Source: Phycisphaerales bacterium (GTDB lineage Bacteria; Planctomycetota; Phycisphaerae; Phycisphaerales; UBA1924). From it: 8,477 nucleotides of DNA. The notes beneath the pieces are model-generated. The model was not told the origin of the DNA and did no database searches. It saw only the letters and a program-made list of their open reading frames with translations. The stretch is from NCBI GenBank assembly GCA_003511945.1, contig DOJA01000259.1, positions 1 to 8,477 on the forward strand. Reading direction: 5' to 3'. Numbering within the stretch: position 1 is the first letter of the stretch; each line of letters opens with the position of its first letter. Shown here piece after piece: positions 1 to 6,715 of this stretch. Position numbers and translations under genes: made by a program.

Positions 1-57
1 GGGCGCGTGCGTGAGGGCGCGGCGGGCGGCGAGGGTCGAATGATGCGGCTGGAGTGA
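1..57 (+). other. possible 3' end of an upstream gene (reading frame ambiguous)
   Basis: Two frames stay open from the window edge. Frame 1 ends at the TGA at 55-57, with a C-terminus ending in MMRLE; frame 2 ends at the TGA at 41-43, ending in ARRAARVE. Both use GC-rich third positions, so codon use does not separate them. The frame 1 stop would overlap a GTG at 54, an alternative start for the next gene. Too little is present to name a product. Confidence 0.3.
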
Positions 58-124
58 ACCGCTACACTGCTCCTCCCCCACGACGGGGCTTGCGGTCCCG
101 AGGGAGGGGGGCGGGGCGTCCACT

Positions 125-128
125 GGAG
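125..128 (+). promoter_or_regulatory. ribosome binding site supporting the ATG at 135
   Basis: GGAG lies six bases before the ATG at 135. The competing GTG at 54 has only a GAGGG about 18 bases upstream, which is too far. This favours the ATG and removes a 27-residue Arg-rich leader from the protein. Confidence 0.5.
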
Positions 129-134
129 CGGTCG

Positions 135-2144
135 ATGCGGTGGATCATCGTCGGGCTGACGGCGCTCTGGGGCCTGCTGACCGCCTTCGCGTATGTGGTG
201 ATCCTGCCCGACCGAACTCGGGACGAGGGGCTGGCGCTGGCCATGATGGAGGTCGGCGCCGCGACGCCGCCGGACTTGCTCCCGGCTTCGCTGCGTCCGC
301 TGGCGGACTGTCCGGAGCTGAAGGGGTTGGACCCCGGCGCCATCGGGCGCTGGACTCCCGAGGAGCGTCGGCGGCGTGTGGCGTCGTTCATGGAGTGGTA
401 CGACGGCCCGGGACGGGAGGCGGGGCTGCCGGACCTCGCATCTGCGCCGGTGCTGGTGTGGTCGACGGACGACAACCCCGCCCGGCGGACACAGAACCAC
501 CTGTTCCGAGTGTGGCACCTGCGGACCTTCGGCGAGCCCTGCGACATCCAGACCGATCCGTCCAACCGGGATATCACCAAGACGATCGTGCAGTGCGTCG
601 CCGGGGCCGGGCCGGATGTGATCGAGGCGTACGGCCCGGCTGAGTTATCACAGTTCGTTCAGGCGGGCGTGGCGCTGGATGTCACCGAGCGGGCGGGGCG
701 CGAAGGGTTCGGGGTGGAACGGGTGTTCCCGGCCGCCGTCAGCAGCATGGCGTTGGAGGGGCGTCAGTACGCCTTCCCCTGCAATGTGGGGTACACGGTG
801 CTGTTCTATCACCGCGACCTGTTCGAGGAGGCGGGCGTGACCGAGCCGTCGGGGTACGCGGCGGGCTGGACCGTCGAGCAACTGATCTCCGACGCGGAGC
901 GCCTGATGGCCGCCGATCCGAGCGGGCGGCGCTACGGGGTGATGGGCCTGGGCGCGTGGACGATGGCGCTGGCATCGGGCAGCACCTTCTTCAACGAACC
1001 GGGCACCGCGTCGTTCTACAACAACCCGCGGACCGTCGCGGCCCTGCGCGCCTATCAGGACCTGATGTACGCGCAGAGGGTGATGCCGACTCCCGCGGAG
1101 GCCGCCAGCATGGCCTCTTCGGGCGGCGCGAACATGAACGCGGGCGCGGAGGCGGCGTCGGCGTCGTCGCTCTTCGCGGCGAAGCTGACAGCGATGGTCA
1201 GCGAGGGGCGCTGGTCGTATGTGTCGTTCGCGCAGCGGAACCGGGACCGCGCGATCGTGCCCGCCATGCAGCGCCGGCTGGGGGAACTCGACGCGGGCGG
1301 CGCCGAACGAACCCCCGGCGAGCGGCGCCTGCTCCAGGAGGCCACCGCGTCGCTGCTCGAAGATGTCCTGCTGCCCCTGACGCCGGAGCAGTTCGCGGCG
1401 ATGGAGGCGTGCCTGACGCCGGAGGACCGGACGCGACTCGTCCGGCTCGGCGTGGCGCACATCCCGACAGTGGGGGGGACGCCCTGGTACGAGGCGGCGG
1501 CCCGCGTGGCGATCGTGAACCGCGCGGGGCCTCGGAGCGAGCACGCGACGCGGTTCCTGCGGTTCCTCGCGAGCGAGGAGTACAACGAGCAGATCAACCA
1601 GACCTTCGACTCCATCTGTGCCGTCCCCGAGTTCTGCCTTGACGAGGACGGCATCTCCGGCCCCCCGGCGCCGCTGCCGGGGCTCGAGGCGTTCGACTCG
1701 CGGGTGTTCGCGGAGGCGATGCGCGAGTACGCGCACGAGTGGGAGTTGTCGCCCTTCATCGGGCGCGGGCGCCTGGGCACGCTGGTCGGTCCGGTGCTGG
1801 AGCAGCTGACGAACAATGTGATCGGCCCGGCGGAGGCGGCCCGGGTGATCGAGGACCGCATCAACGAGCAGATCCGGGCCAACATCCTGCGGGACGAGGC
1901 GCTCCGCGCTGAGTGGGAGCGCCGCGCCGGGCGGGCCTTCGACCCCGATCGGCCTCTCAGAGAGCAGGCGGGGGATTCACCACAGAGGACGCAGAGAACG
2001 CAGAGAAGAGATGCAGCGGAATCGGGACTGAACCCTCCCGTGCGCCGACCGTCCCGGGCCTTGTGCATCAACCCACCCTCCATGCCTTCCTCTGCGCTCT
2101 CCGCGTCCTCCGCGGTGAACTCTTCTCCGGGAGCCGTCGGTTGA
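135..2144 (+). CDS. ABC transporter extracellular solute-binding protein, membrane-anchored (CUT1 type)
   Basis: Substrate-binding component of a carbohydrate-type ABC importer. From the ATG at 135 it is 669 aa; a GTG at 54 would give 696 aa, and residue numbers here count from that GTG. A hydrophobic segment at 29-51 follows basic residues and has no lipobox Cys, so it looks like an uncleaved signal anchor facing the periplasm. The family 1 binding-protein pattern follows: VLVWSTDD near 133, GAGPDVIEAYG near 184, YAFPCNVGYTVLFYHRDLFEEAG at 239-261 (in two hydrophobic/acidic blocks), SEGRWSYVSF near 383, and FLRFLASEEYNEQIN near 501. It is much longer than the usual 400-450 aa. The extra length is an acidic helical insertion at about 396-470, a long region after 540, and a tail at 642-689 encoded by a repeat. 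It is first in the importer operon, and its stop overlaps the next start. The substrate is unknown; a sugar or polyol is an inference. Confidence 0.85.
   Translation: MRWIIVGLTALWGLLTAFAYVVILPDRTRDEGLALAMMEVGAATPPDLLPASLRPLADCPELKGLDPGAIGRWTPEERRRRVASFMEWYDGPGREAGLPDLASAPVLVWSTDDNPARRTQNHLFRVWHLRTFGEPCDIQTDPSNRDITKTIVQCVAGAGPDVIEAYGPAELSQFVQAGVALDVTERAGREGFGVERVFPAAVSSMALEGRQYAFPCNVGYTVLFYHRDLFEEAGVTEPSGYAAGWTVEQLISDAERLMAADPSGRRYGVMGLGAWTMALASGSTFFNEPGTASFYNNPRTVAALRAYQDLMYAQRVMPTPAEAASMASSGGANMNAGAEAASASSLFAAKLTAMVSEGRWSYVSFAQRNRDRAIVPAMQRRLGELDAGGAERTPGERRLLQEATASLLEDVLLPLTPEQFAAMEACLTPEDRTRLVRLGVAHIPTVGGTPWYEAAARVAIVNRAGPRSEHATRFLRFLASEEYNEQINQTFDSICAVPEFCLDEDGISGPPAPLPGLEAFDSRVFAEAMREYAHEWELSPFIGRGRLGTLVGPVLEQLTNNVIGPAEAARVIEDRINEQIRANILRDEALRAEWERRAGRAFDPDRPLREQAGDSPQRTQRTQRRDAAESGLNPPVRRPSRALCINPPSMPSSALSASSAVNSSPGAVG
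1976..2119. repeat. ~144-bp palindromic repeat element, copy A (inside the 3' end of the binding-protein gene)
   Basis: The ends form an inverted repeat: 1976-2006 against 2089-2119, 26 of 31 positions matching, beginning TTCACC and ending GGTGAA. All five mismatches are A/G transitions. The interior is not palindromic but, when reversed, resembles the interior of copy B at 3805-3944. There is no coding capacity of its own; it is read in frame by the binding-protein gene. This looks like a non-autonomous MITE-like or REP-like element. From memory, TTCACCGCGGAGG-type repeats are scattered through many environmental bacterial genomes, but I cannot name a family. Confidence 0.8.
2129..2133 (+). 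promoter_or_regulatory. ribosome binding site deciding the TTG start of the first permease
   Basis: GGGAG lies seven bases before the TTG at 2141. The frame is open far upstream, back to a GTG at 1913, but that extension would translate the repeat and overlap 230 bases of the binding-protein gene. The site therefore fixes the start at 2141. Confidence 0.65.
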
Positions 2145-3799
2145 TCGGCTCCGCGCGGCGGCGCCTGCTCATTGCGCTCCTGTTCCTGCTCCCGAGCCTC
2201 GTCGGATTCCTCGTGTTCACTGCGGGACCGATCGCGTTCAGTCTGGCGATGTCCGTCACCGACTGGGCGCTGACAAAGCACAACCCCCTGAGCGACACGC
2301 CGATCCGCTTCGTTGGATTCGAGAACTTCCTGCGGATCCTGGTGGGCGACGAATCCCACCTGTTCTGGGACTACTTCGGCAACACGCTGTTCCTGATGAT
2401 CGGGATCCCGATCGGGATCGCCGGCTCGCTGGGGCTGGCGCTGCTGCTGAGCGCGAGGGTGACGCCCACCACCCGTCAGGGGCGCACGATGGGCGCGCTC
2501 TGGGGCGTGGCGCTGACGGCGATCTCCTGCGCCGGCGTGTGGGCCTCGACCACTCCGGGGGGGGCGACGACCCTTGCCGGAGCGGCAGCGCCGGCGGCGC
2601 GCTCGACGGAGGCCGGGCTCACCGACCTCACGGCGCACGAAGTGCAGCGTTCCCGCTCACGGGGCGCGGTGCTCGCGACGGCGGCGCTGGGCGTCATCGT
2701 CACGCTGGGGCTCGCGTTCGGGACGGTCTTCTTCCGGACGATCTTCTACCTGCCCAGTCTGCTCGCGGGCGTTGCACTCTTCCTGCTGTGGAAGACGCTG
2801 TACAAGCCCCGCGGCGGGCTGATCAACGCGGCGCTGGGGCCGGTGCTCGACGGCGTGCAGGCGGCGGTGGGGGCCACGCCGCCGGCGCTGTGGTACGCCA
2901 TGGGATTGCTCGTCTGGGGGGCGGGGCTGGCGCTGTGCGCTCGGGTGGTCCTTGTTGGGGCTTCGAAGCTGCGGTTCGGGGACGCGGGCCTCGCGTCGTT
3001 CCTCGGGCGCCTCGGGCTCGTGGCGGCGCTGGGCGCAACGGTGCTGGGCGCTGGGTTCGTCCTTGTGCAACTGCCCGCGCGGTCGCTGCTGCCCTCGGGG
3101 TTCGCGCCGGTGTCACGGGGAGATGCGCTGGATGCGGCGCGGGAGGTGGCGTCGAGCGTCCCGGGCGCGGACGCTGAGGAGCTCCGGCTGGCGGCGTCGG
3201 CGCTGGGTGACCAGTCGCGCGTGCGCGATCTGATCGCGGCCCTGACGGGGGCCGCGGGCGCGTCGCCCGAGAGTGCCGGCGTCGTGCGCCGGGCTGTCAT
3301 GAACCGGGCCTCGCGCGTGCGTGAGGGTCTGACTTCCGGAGAGGGCCTGGCGGCACCCGAGTGGCTCGTCGACTCGTCGTGGGCCAAGACGGCGCTGATT
3401 GTCATGGGCGTCTGGGCGGGGCTGGGCGGCTCGACGATGCTGCTCTACCTCGCGGGGCTCTCGAACATCCCGCCCGAGCTCTACGAGGCGAGCGCCATCG
3501 ACGGGGCCTCGGGCTGGAACCGGTTCATCCATGTCACCTGGCCCCAGCTCGCCCCGACCACCTTCTTCATCGTCATCATGGCGACCATCGGCGGGCTGCA
3601 GGGCGGGTTCGAGCAGGCCATGGTGATGACCCAGGGCAAGGCCGACACCATCGTGCTGGCGTACTACATCTACAACATCGCCTTCACCGACCAGTTCCAG
3701 CTCGGGCTCGCCAGCGCCATCGCCTGGGTGATGTTCGCGATGATCTTCGCGATGACGGTGCTGAACTTTCGCCTGGGATCGCAGCTCACCAATGAGTAG
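2141..3799 (+). CDS. ABC transporter permease, MalF/UgpA-like, with two membrane-spanning insertions
   Basis: Inner-membrane channel subunit, 552 aa from TTG 2141, whose TTGA overlaps the previous stop. The usual family length is about 290-320 aa. The core is recognisable: TM1 at 9-38; TM2 at 79-104, entered through FGNTLF; TM3 at 197-221 (FFRTIFYLPSLLAG); the periplasmic GGLINAALG at 225; TM4 at 416-440; the ATPase-contacting EAA loop at 448-468 (YEASAIDGASGW, with WP where LP is usual); TM5 at 472-490; and TM6 at about 520-543. Two insertions break this core. The first, about 107-196, has hydrophobic stretches at 117-135 and 175-195. The second, about 235-405, has stretches at 249-273 and 288-311 followed by a soluble helical stretch at 325-400. 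It would pair with the next permease. Family assignment is sure; the role of the insertions is unknown. Confidence 0.88.
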   Translation: MIGSARRRLLIALLFLLPSLVGFLVFTAGPIAFSLAMSVTDWALTKHNPLSDTPIRFVGFENFLRILVGDESHLFWDYFGNTLFLMIGIPIGIAGSLGLALLLSARVTPTTRQGRTMGALWGVALTAISCAGVWASTTPGGATTLAGAAAPAARSTEAGLTDLTAHEVQRSRSRGAVLATAALGVIVTLGLAFGTVFFRTIFYLPSLLAGVALFLLWKTLYKPRGGLINAALGPVLDGVQAAVGATPPALWYAMGLLVWGAGLALCARVVLVGASKLRFGDAGLASFLGRLGLVAALGATVLGAGFVLVQLPARSLLPSGFAPVSRGDALDAAREVASSVPGADAEELRLAASALGDQSRVRDLIAALTGAAGASPESAGVVRRAVMNRASRVREGLTSGEGLAAPEWLVDSSWAKTALIVMGVWAGLGGSTMLLYLAGLSNIPPELYEASAIDGASGWNRFIHVTWPQLAPTTFFIVIMATIGGLQGGFEQAMVMTQGKADTIVLAYYIYNIAFTDQFQLGLASAIAWVMFAMIFAMTVLNFRLGSQLTNE

Positions 3800-3804
3800 G
3801 AGAG

Positions 3805-3944
3805 TTCACCGCTGGGGCGCGGAGAGCGCAGAGGAATGCACATGAGTGGGTTCAAGCAGAGTTGTGGGAGGTCGGCGAGCGGTCCTAGCGGCATCGACGC
3901 ATCGTTCCTGCCTTCCGCCGCGCTCTCCGCGCCTCCGCGGTGAA
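3805..3944. repeat. ~140-bp palindromic repeat element, copy B (between the permease genes)
   Basis: Terminal inverted repeat 3805-3840 against 3909-3944, with 31 of 36 positions matching. It fills nearly all of the 151-bp gap between the two permeases. It begins six bases after the first permease's stop and ends six bases before the next start. It is inverted relative to copy A. The interiors also align: both contain a GTGGGTT block followed, about 30 bases on, by GGTCGGCG. No ORF of its own. Confidence 0.82.
3939..3943 (+). promoter_or_regulatory. SD-like GGTGA at the repeat end, before the second permease
   Basis: GGTGA, the last bases of copy B's right inverted repeat, lies seven bases before the ATG at 3951. 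It matches the 3' part of the full anti-SD complement (AAGGAGGTGAT). No better site is present, so the repeat may supply the ribosome binding site. Confidence 0.35.
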
Positions 3945-3950
3945 TGAATC

Positions 3951-4799
3951 ATGAGTGACCCCGCCACGCGAAGCCGCAGGTCGTTCAGCGTCCCCCGGGC
4001 GCTGGGGTTTGCTGCGCTCGTGGTGCTGGGGGCCACCTTCACGGCGCCGTTCCTGTGGCAGGTGCTCATCTCGCTCTCGAGTCTGACGGATGTCGACCTG
4101 CTGACCAGGACCGGGTTCCCGCCGGTGCTCAAGCCGGAGAACTACCCGCAGGTGTTCCGCAAGGTCGAGTTCGCGCGCTACTTCTTCAACTCGTTCTTCG
4201 TCGCGGGCTGGGTCACGCTGCTGCAGGTGATCACCAGCGCCATGGCGGCGTACGCCTTCAGCCGCATCCGGTGGCCCATGCGCGACCGCGTCTTCCTGCT
4301 CTACCTCGCGACGCTCATGATCCCGGGGGTCGTGCTCATGGTCCCCAACTTCGCCATCGTGCTGGGGCTGGGGATGTTCAACACCTACTGGGGGCTCATC
4401 GTCCCCGCGGCCTTCAGCGCCTACGGCACATTCCTCCTCCGTCAGTTCATGCTGACGATCCCGACCTCGCTCGACGAGGCGGCGGCGATCGACGGCGCCG
4501 GGCACTGGCGGGTGTTCACGCAGGTCGTGCTGCCCCTGGCGCGCCCCGGGCTGATCGTCCTGGCGATCTTCACCTTCCTGGGCAACTACAACTCGTTCTT
4601 CTGGCCCCTGATCCTCACCAAGGACGACAACCTCCGCGTGCTGCCCATCGGGCTGCTGGCGTTCGATTCGACCTACGGGCGCGAGACGCCCCTCATCATG
4701 GCCGGCTCGCTGATGGCCATGGTCCCCCCCGTGCTCGTGTTCGTGGTGCTCCAGAAGTACCTTGTCAAGGGCATCCAGCTCGGCGCGGTCAAAGGTTGA
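3951..4799 (+). CDS. ABC transporter permease, MalG/UgpE-like
   Basis: Second channel subunit of the importer, 282 aa, the normal length for the family. The ATG at 3951 is forced from upstream by an in-frame TGA at 3945. The N-terminus is short and basic, then TM1 lies at about 17-40, followed by the periplasmic loop with PENYPQVF near 62 and the TM2 entry FNSFFVAG at 79. Further membrane segments lie at about 114-133, 145-163, 198-217 and 247-268. The EAA motif is canonical at 176-195 (EAAAIDGAGHW, ending in LP), the site that docks on the ATPase. The C-terminal KGIQLGAVKG is typical of this subfamily. Unlike its partner it has no insertion. It follows repeat copy B, and the ATPase gene begins 64 bases downstream. 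Substrate unknown. Confidence 0.93.
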   Translation: MSDPATRSRRSFSVPRALGFAALVVLGATFTAPFLWQVLISLSSLTDVDLLTRTGFPPVLKPENYPQVFRKVEFARYFFNSFFVAGWVTLLQVITSAMAAYAFSRIRWPMRDRVFLLYLATLMIPGVVLMVPNFAIVLGLGMFNTYWGLIVPAAFSAYGTFLLRQFMLTIPTSLDEAAAIDGAGHWRVFTQVVLPLARPGLIVLAIFTFLGNYNSFFWPLILTKDDNLRVLPIGLLAFDSTYGRETPLIMAGSLMAMVPPVLVFVVLQKYLVKGIQLGAVKG

Positions 4800-4863
4800 A
4801 GCGCAGTCGCGAGATTCCTCCACCCGAACCCCGAGACCCGAAACCCGATCCCCCCTTACCCCC
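4800..4863 (+). other. C-rich spacer with a short imperfect repeat upstream of the ATPase gene
   Basis: A 64-bp gap containing a loosely repeated CCGAACCCC / CCGAAACCC block and then a run of C up to the start codon. I see no Shine-Dalgarno, promoter or terminator in it. A similar C-rich block, read on the - strand, lies at 7121-7150. Confidence 0.5.
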
Positions 4864-5979
4864 ATGGCCCAACTCACACTCAAAGATGTCCGCAAGGTCT
4901 ACGACTCCAAGGTCGAGGCCGTGCGCTCGTTCAACCTGACGATCGCCGACGGCGAGTTCGTCGTCTTCGTCGGCCCCTCCGGCTGCGGCAAGAGCACAAC
5001 CCTCCGCATGATCGCGGGGCTGGAGGACATCACCTCCGGGACCGTCTCGATCGACGGGCGGGTCGTGAACGACGCCCACCCCAAGGACCGGGACATCGCG
5101 ATGGTCTTTCAGAACTATGCGCTGTACCCGCACATGACCGTGTACAAGAACATGGCCTTCGGGCTCATGCTCCGCAAGCTGCCCCGGGAGCAGATCCGCG
5201 AGCGCGTCGAGCGCACCGCGATCCTGCTGGGCATCGACAAGCTGCTGGACCGGCGCCCCAAGGCGCTGTCCGGGGGTCAGCGCCAGCGTGTGGCGCTGGG
5301 GCGCGCCATCGTGCGCGAGCCCAAGGTCTTCCTGTTCGACGAGCCGCTCTCGAACCTGGACGCCAAGCTGCGTGTGCAGACGCGCACGGAGATCAAGAAC
5401 CTCCACCAGCGCCTGCGGACCACCACGGTCTATGTCACGCACGACCAGGAAGAGGCGATGACGCTGGGCGACCGGATCGTCGTGATGAGCGACGGGCGGA
5501 TCCAGCAGGTCGACACGCCGCTGCGGATCTACCGAGCGCCGGTGAACCGGTTTGTCGCCGCGTTCCTGGGGGCGCCGCCGATGAACTTCCTGAACGGCAC
5601 GCTGAACTCGCGCGAGGGCGGCATCTGGTTCGACTTCGCCGACACGCTGCCCCTGCGGATGCTCGACCGCCACGCCGACGCCCTCCGCCCGCACCTGGGG
5701 CGCCCGCTGGTGCTGGGCTTCCGCCCCAGCGCGACGAGCGAGTCGCCCACGGGCAAGTTCGCGGGCCAGGGCAACGCGATGCGCCTCGAGGCGGCGGTTG
5801 TGGAGCCGATGGGCGAGGTGATGGATGTCTCCTGCCGCACGCCCAAGGGCCAGCCGGTGGTGGTCCGGATCGCCTCCCGCGATGACCTGAAAGCGCCCGG
5901 CCCGATCGAGCTGCACCTGGACATGGACCATGTCCACATCTTCGAGCCGGGCGAGTTCGGGAGGAACTTGGTGGTGTGA
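4864..5979 (+). CDS. ABC transporter ATP-binding protein, MalK/UgpC (CUT1) family
   Basis: ATPase that drives the importer from the cytoplasmic side, 371 aa. The ATG at 4864 is chosen because the protein then starts MAQLTLKDVRKVYD as in the family; the upstream GTG at 4762 lies within the previous gene. Motifs in order: Walker A GPSGCGKST at 37-45, Q-loop Gln83 in FQNYALYPHMTV, signature LSGGQRQRVALGRA at 135-148, Walker B VFLFDE at 155-160, D-loop SNLD at 163-166, and switch His193 in VTHDQEEAMTLGDR. All catalytic residues are intact. The C-terminal part (about 236-371, from LGAPPMNFLNG through the LVLGFRP block to HIFEP) is the MalK-type OB/TOBE regulatory domain, so control by a regulator or phosphotransferase protein is possible but unproven. 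It ends the operon. There is no Shine-Dalgarno; bases before the start are almost all C. In many bacteria one such ATPase serves several importers, but here it has its own permeases. Confidence 0.96.
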   Translation: MAQLTLKDVRKVYDSKVEAVRSFNLTIADGEFVVFVGPSGCGKSTTLRMIAGLEDITSGTVSIDGRVVNDAHPKDRDIAMVFQNYALYPHMTVYKNMAFGLMLRKLPREQIRERVERTAILLGIDKLLDRRPKALSGGQRQRVALGRAIVREPKVFLFDEPLSNLDAKLRVQTRTEIKNLHQRLRTTTVYVTHDQEEAMTLGDRIVVMSDGRIQQVDTPLRIYRAPVNRFVAAFLGAPPMNFLNGTLNSREGGIWFDFADTLPLRMLDRHADALRPHLGRPLVLGFRPSATSESPTGKFAGQGNAMRLEAAVVEPMGEVMDVSCRTPKGQPVVVRIASRDDLKAPGPIELHLDMDHVHIFEPGEFGRNLVV

Positions 5980-5989
5980 ACCGGGCCGG

Positions 5990-6062
5990 GTGGCATGCTT
6001 GTGGCTCGGCACAAGCATGCACTTCCGAGGCACATGCTTGCTCGGGGCAGCAAGCATGCCAC
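5990..6062. repeat. nested palindromic (BIME-like) repeat between convergent operons
   Basis: Two adjacent hairpins lie inside a larger one. The first pairs 5993-6003 with 6010-6020 (11 of 11, six-base loop). The second pairs 6033-6042 with 6049-6058 (10 of 10, six-base loop). The outer arms pair 5990-6001 with 6051-6062 (12 of 12). The unit is GCATGCTTG and its complement, present four times (one copy with a single mismatch). It lies between the ATPase stop (5979) and the asparaginase stop (6096), where a bidirectional terminator would be expected, but no T-runs follow. It resembles REP/BIME units; the family is not identified. Confidence 0.85.
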
Positions 6063-6095
6063 GCCGAGCAGGGGCGGCGTGGCGAGCGACCGGGC

Positions 6096-6641
6096 TCACC
6101 CCCGCACAAACGCCCCCCGCACCCGGTCCTTCACCACCCCCGGGAACCGCAGCGATCGCCCGTGGGCGGCCACATACACCCCGGGGGGCAGCAGACTCGT
6201 CGCGAAGATCGCCTCGGTCAGGTTCTGCAGCGCGTCGGACTGCTTCATCTCGAACGGGCGCATCGCGCCGGTCAGCACCACCGGGCACGCCAGGGTGCTC
6301 CCCGACACTCCGGGGGGTTCCGAGGGGGGCGCCAGCACCTCGTGCAGCAGGTCGCCCGTGACGCACAGGGTGTCCGTGCCGTGCAGGACGACGATCCCCG
6401 TCGGCGCGGGGGACGAGGCCATCGCGTCGCGGACGGCCTTCACGATCAGCAGGCGCTCGTCGTCGGTGATGAGGAGACTGTCCTTGCACATCACCTCGCC
6501 GATCGTGATCCGCGTGTCTTCCAGGCGCAGGCGACGGACCATCCGCTCGACGATCGACCCCTTGTTGACCAGCGCGCCGGCGGCCTCGTCGTAGACCTTC
6601 TCGATCGTGCCGCCGGTGGTGAGGAGGGCGATGTGGCGCAT
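6096..6641 (-). CDS. short asparaginase-like protein (N-terminal domain only)
   Basis: 181 aa from the ATG at 6641. It covers only the N-terminal domain of the L-asparaginase/glutaminase family, which hydrolyses Asn to Asp and ammonia and is usually 320-350 aa. The first nucleophile motif is present as TTGGTIEK (Thr12), with Tyr17 following. The second is HGTDTL (Thr89-Asp90) and the third PVVLTGAMRPF at 120-130. In E. coli AnsB a catalytic Lys sits immediately before the Pro of the third motif; here that position is Cys119. The reading frame ends naturally with KDRVRGAFVRG, so this looks like a true short form and not a damaged gene. Activity is therefore doubtful or altered. Being last in the - strand run, it probably shares a transcript with the thioesterase 101 bp upstream. 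No Shine-Dalgarno; the leader is C-rich. Small single-domain relatives are known, but their role is unclear to me. Confidence 0.82.
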   Translation of the reverse strand: MRHIALLTTGGTIEKVYDEAAGALVNKGSIVERMVRRLRLEDTRITIGEVMCKDSLLITDDERLLIVKAVRDAMASSPAPTGIVVLHGTDTLCVTGDLLHEVLAPPSEPPGVSGSTLACPVVLTGAMRPFEMKQSDALQNLTEAIFATSLLPPGVYVAAHGRSLRFPGVVKDRVRGAFVRG

Positions 6642-6696
6642 GGGATGGGGAAGGGCAGAGAGACGGAGCAAGGGACAAGGACGAGACGGGATAGGA

Positions 6697-6715
6697 CACA
6701 GGCGGGACGCCTGTG
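6697..6715. repeat. short palindromic repeat (CACAGGCG-GGA-CGCCTGTG)
   Basis: An 8-bp perfect stem, 6697-6704 with 6708-6715, with a three-base loop, in the 101-bp gap between the thioesterase and asparaginase genes. From memory this hairpin, extended by GCCAC, recurs in many unrelated environmental genomes. It is unlike the other two repeat types here. It could weaken or end transcription between the two genes, though no T-run follows on either strand. Confidence 0.6.

Noticed and set aside
648..1736. Long - strand open frame opposite the binding-protein gene
   Set aside because: High GC leaves antisense frames open. The predicted protein is a low-complexity mix of Arg, His and Gly with no recognisable domain, while the + strand frame has clear family motifs.
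1976..2119. Intact insertion sequence or CRISPR at the repeat
   Set aside because: There is no transposase frame, no regular spacing and only one pair of arms per copy. The element is too small to be autonomous.
1913..2140. Upstream extension of the first permease to GTG 1913
   Set aside because: It would overlap the binding-protein gene by 230 bases and translate repeat copy A in a second frame. A GGGAG site with good spacing supports the TTG at 2141, and the extension has no family resemblance.
3800..3950. Intrinsic terminator between the permeases
   Set aside because: The strong inverted repeat has a long non-palindromic interior and no T-run follows it. The downstream genes clearly belong to the same importer.
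4789..6699. Long - strand open frame opposite the ATPase gene
   Set aside because: It covers the intact ATPase motifs in antisense and runs through the repeat and the asparaginase gene in another frame. Its composition is that of a shadow frame.
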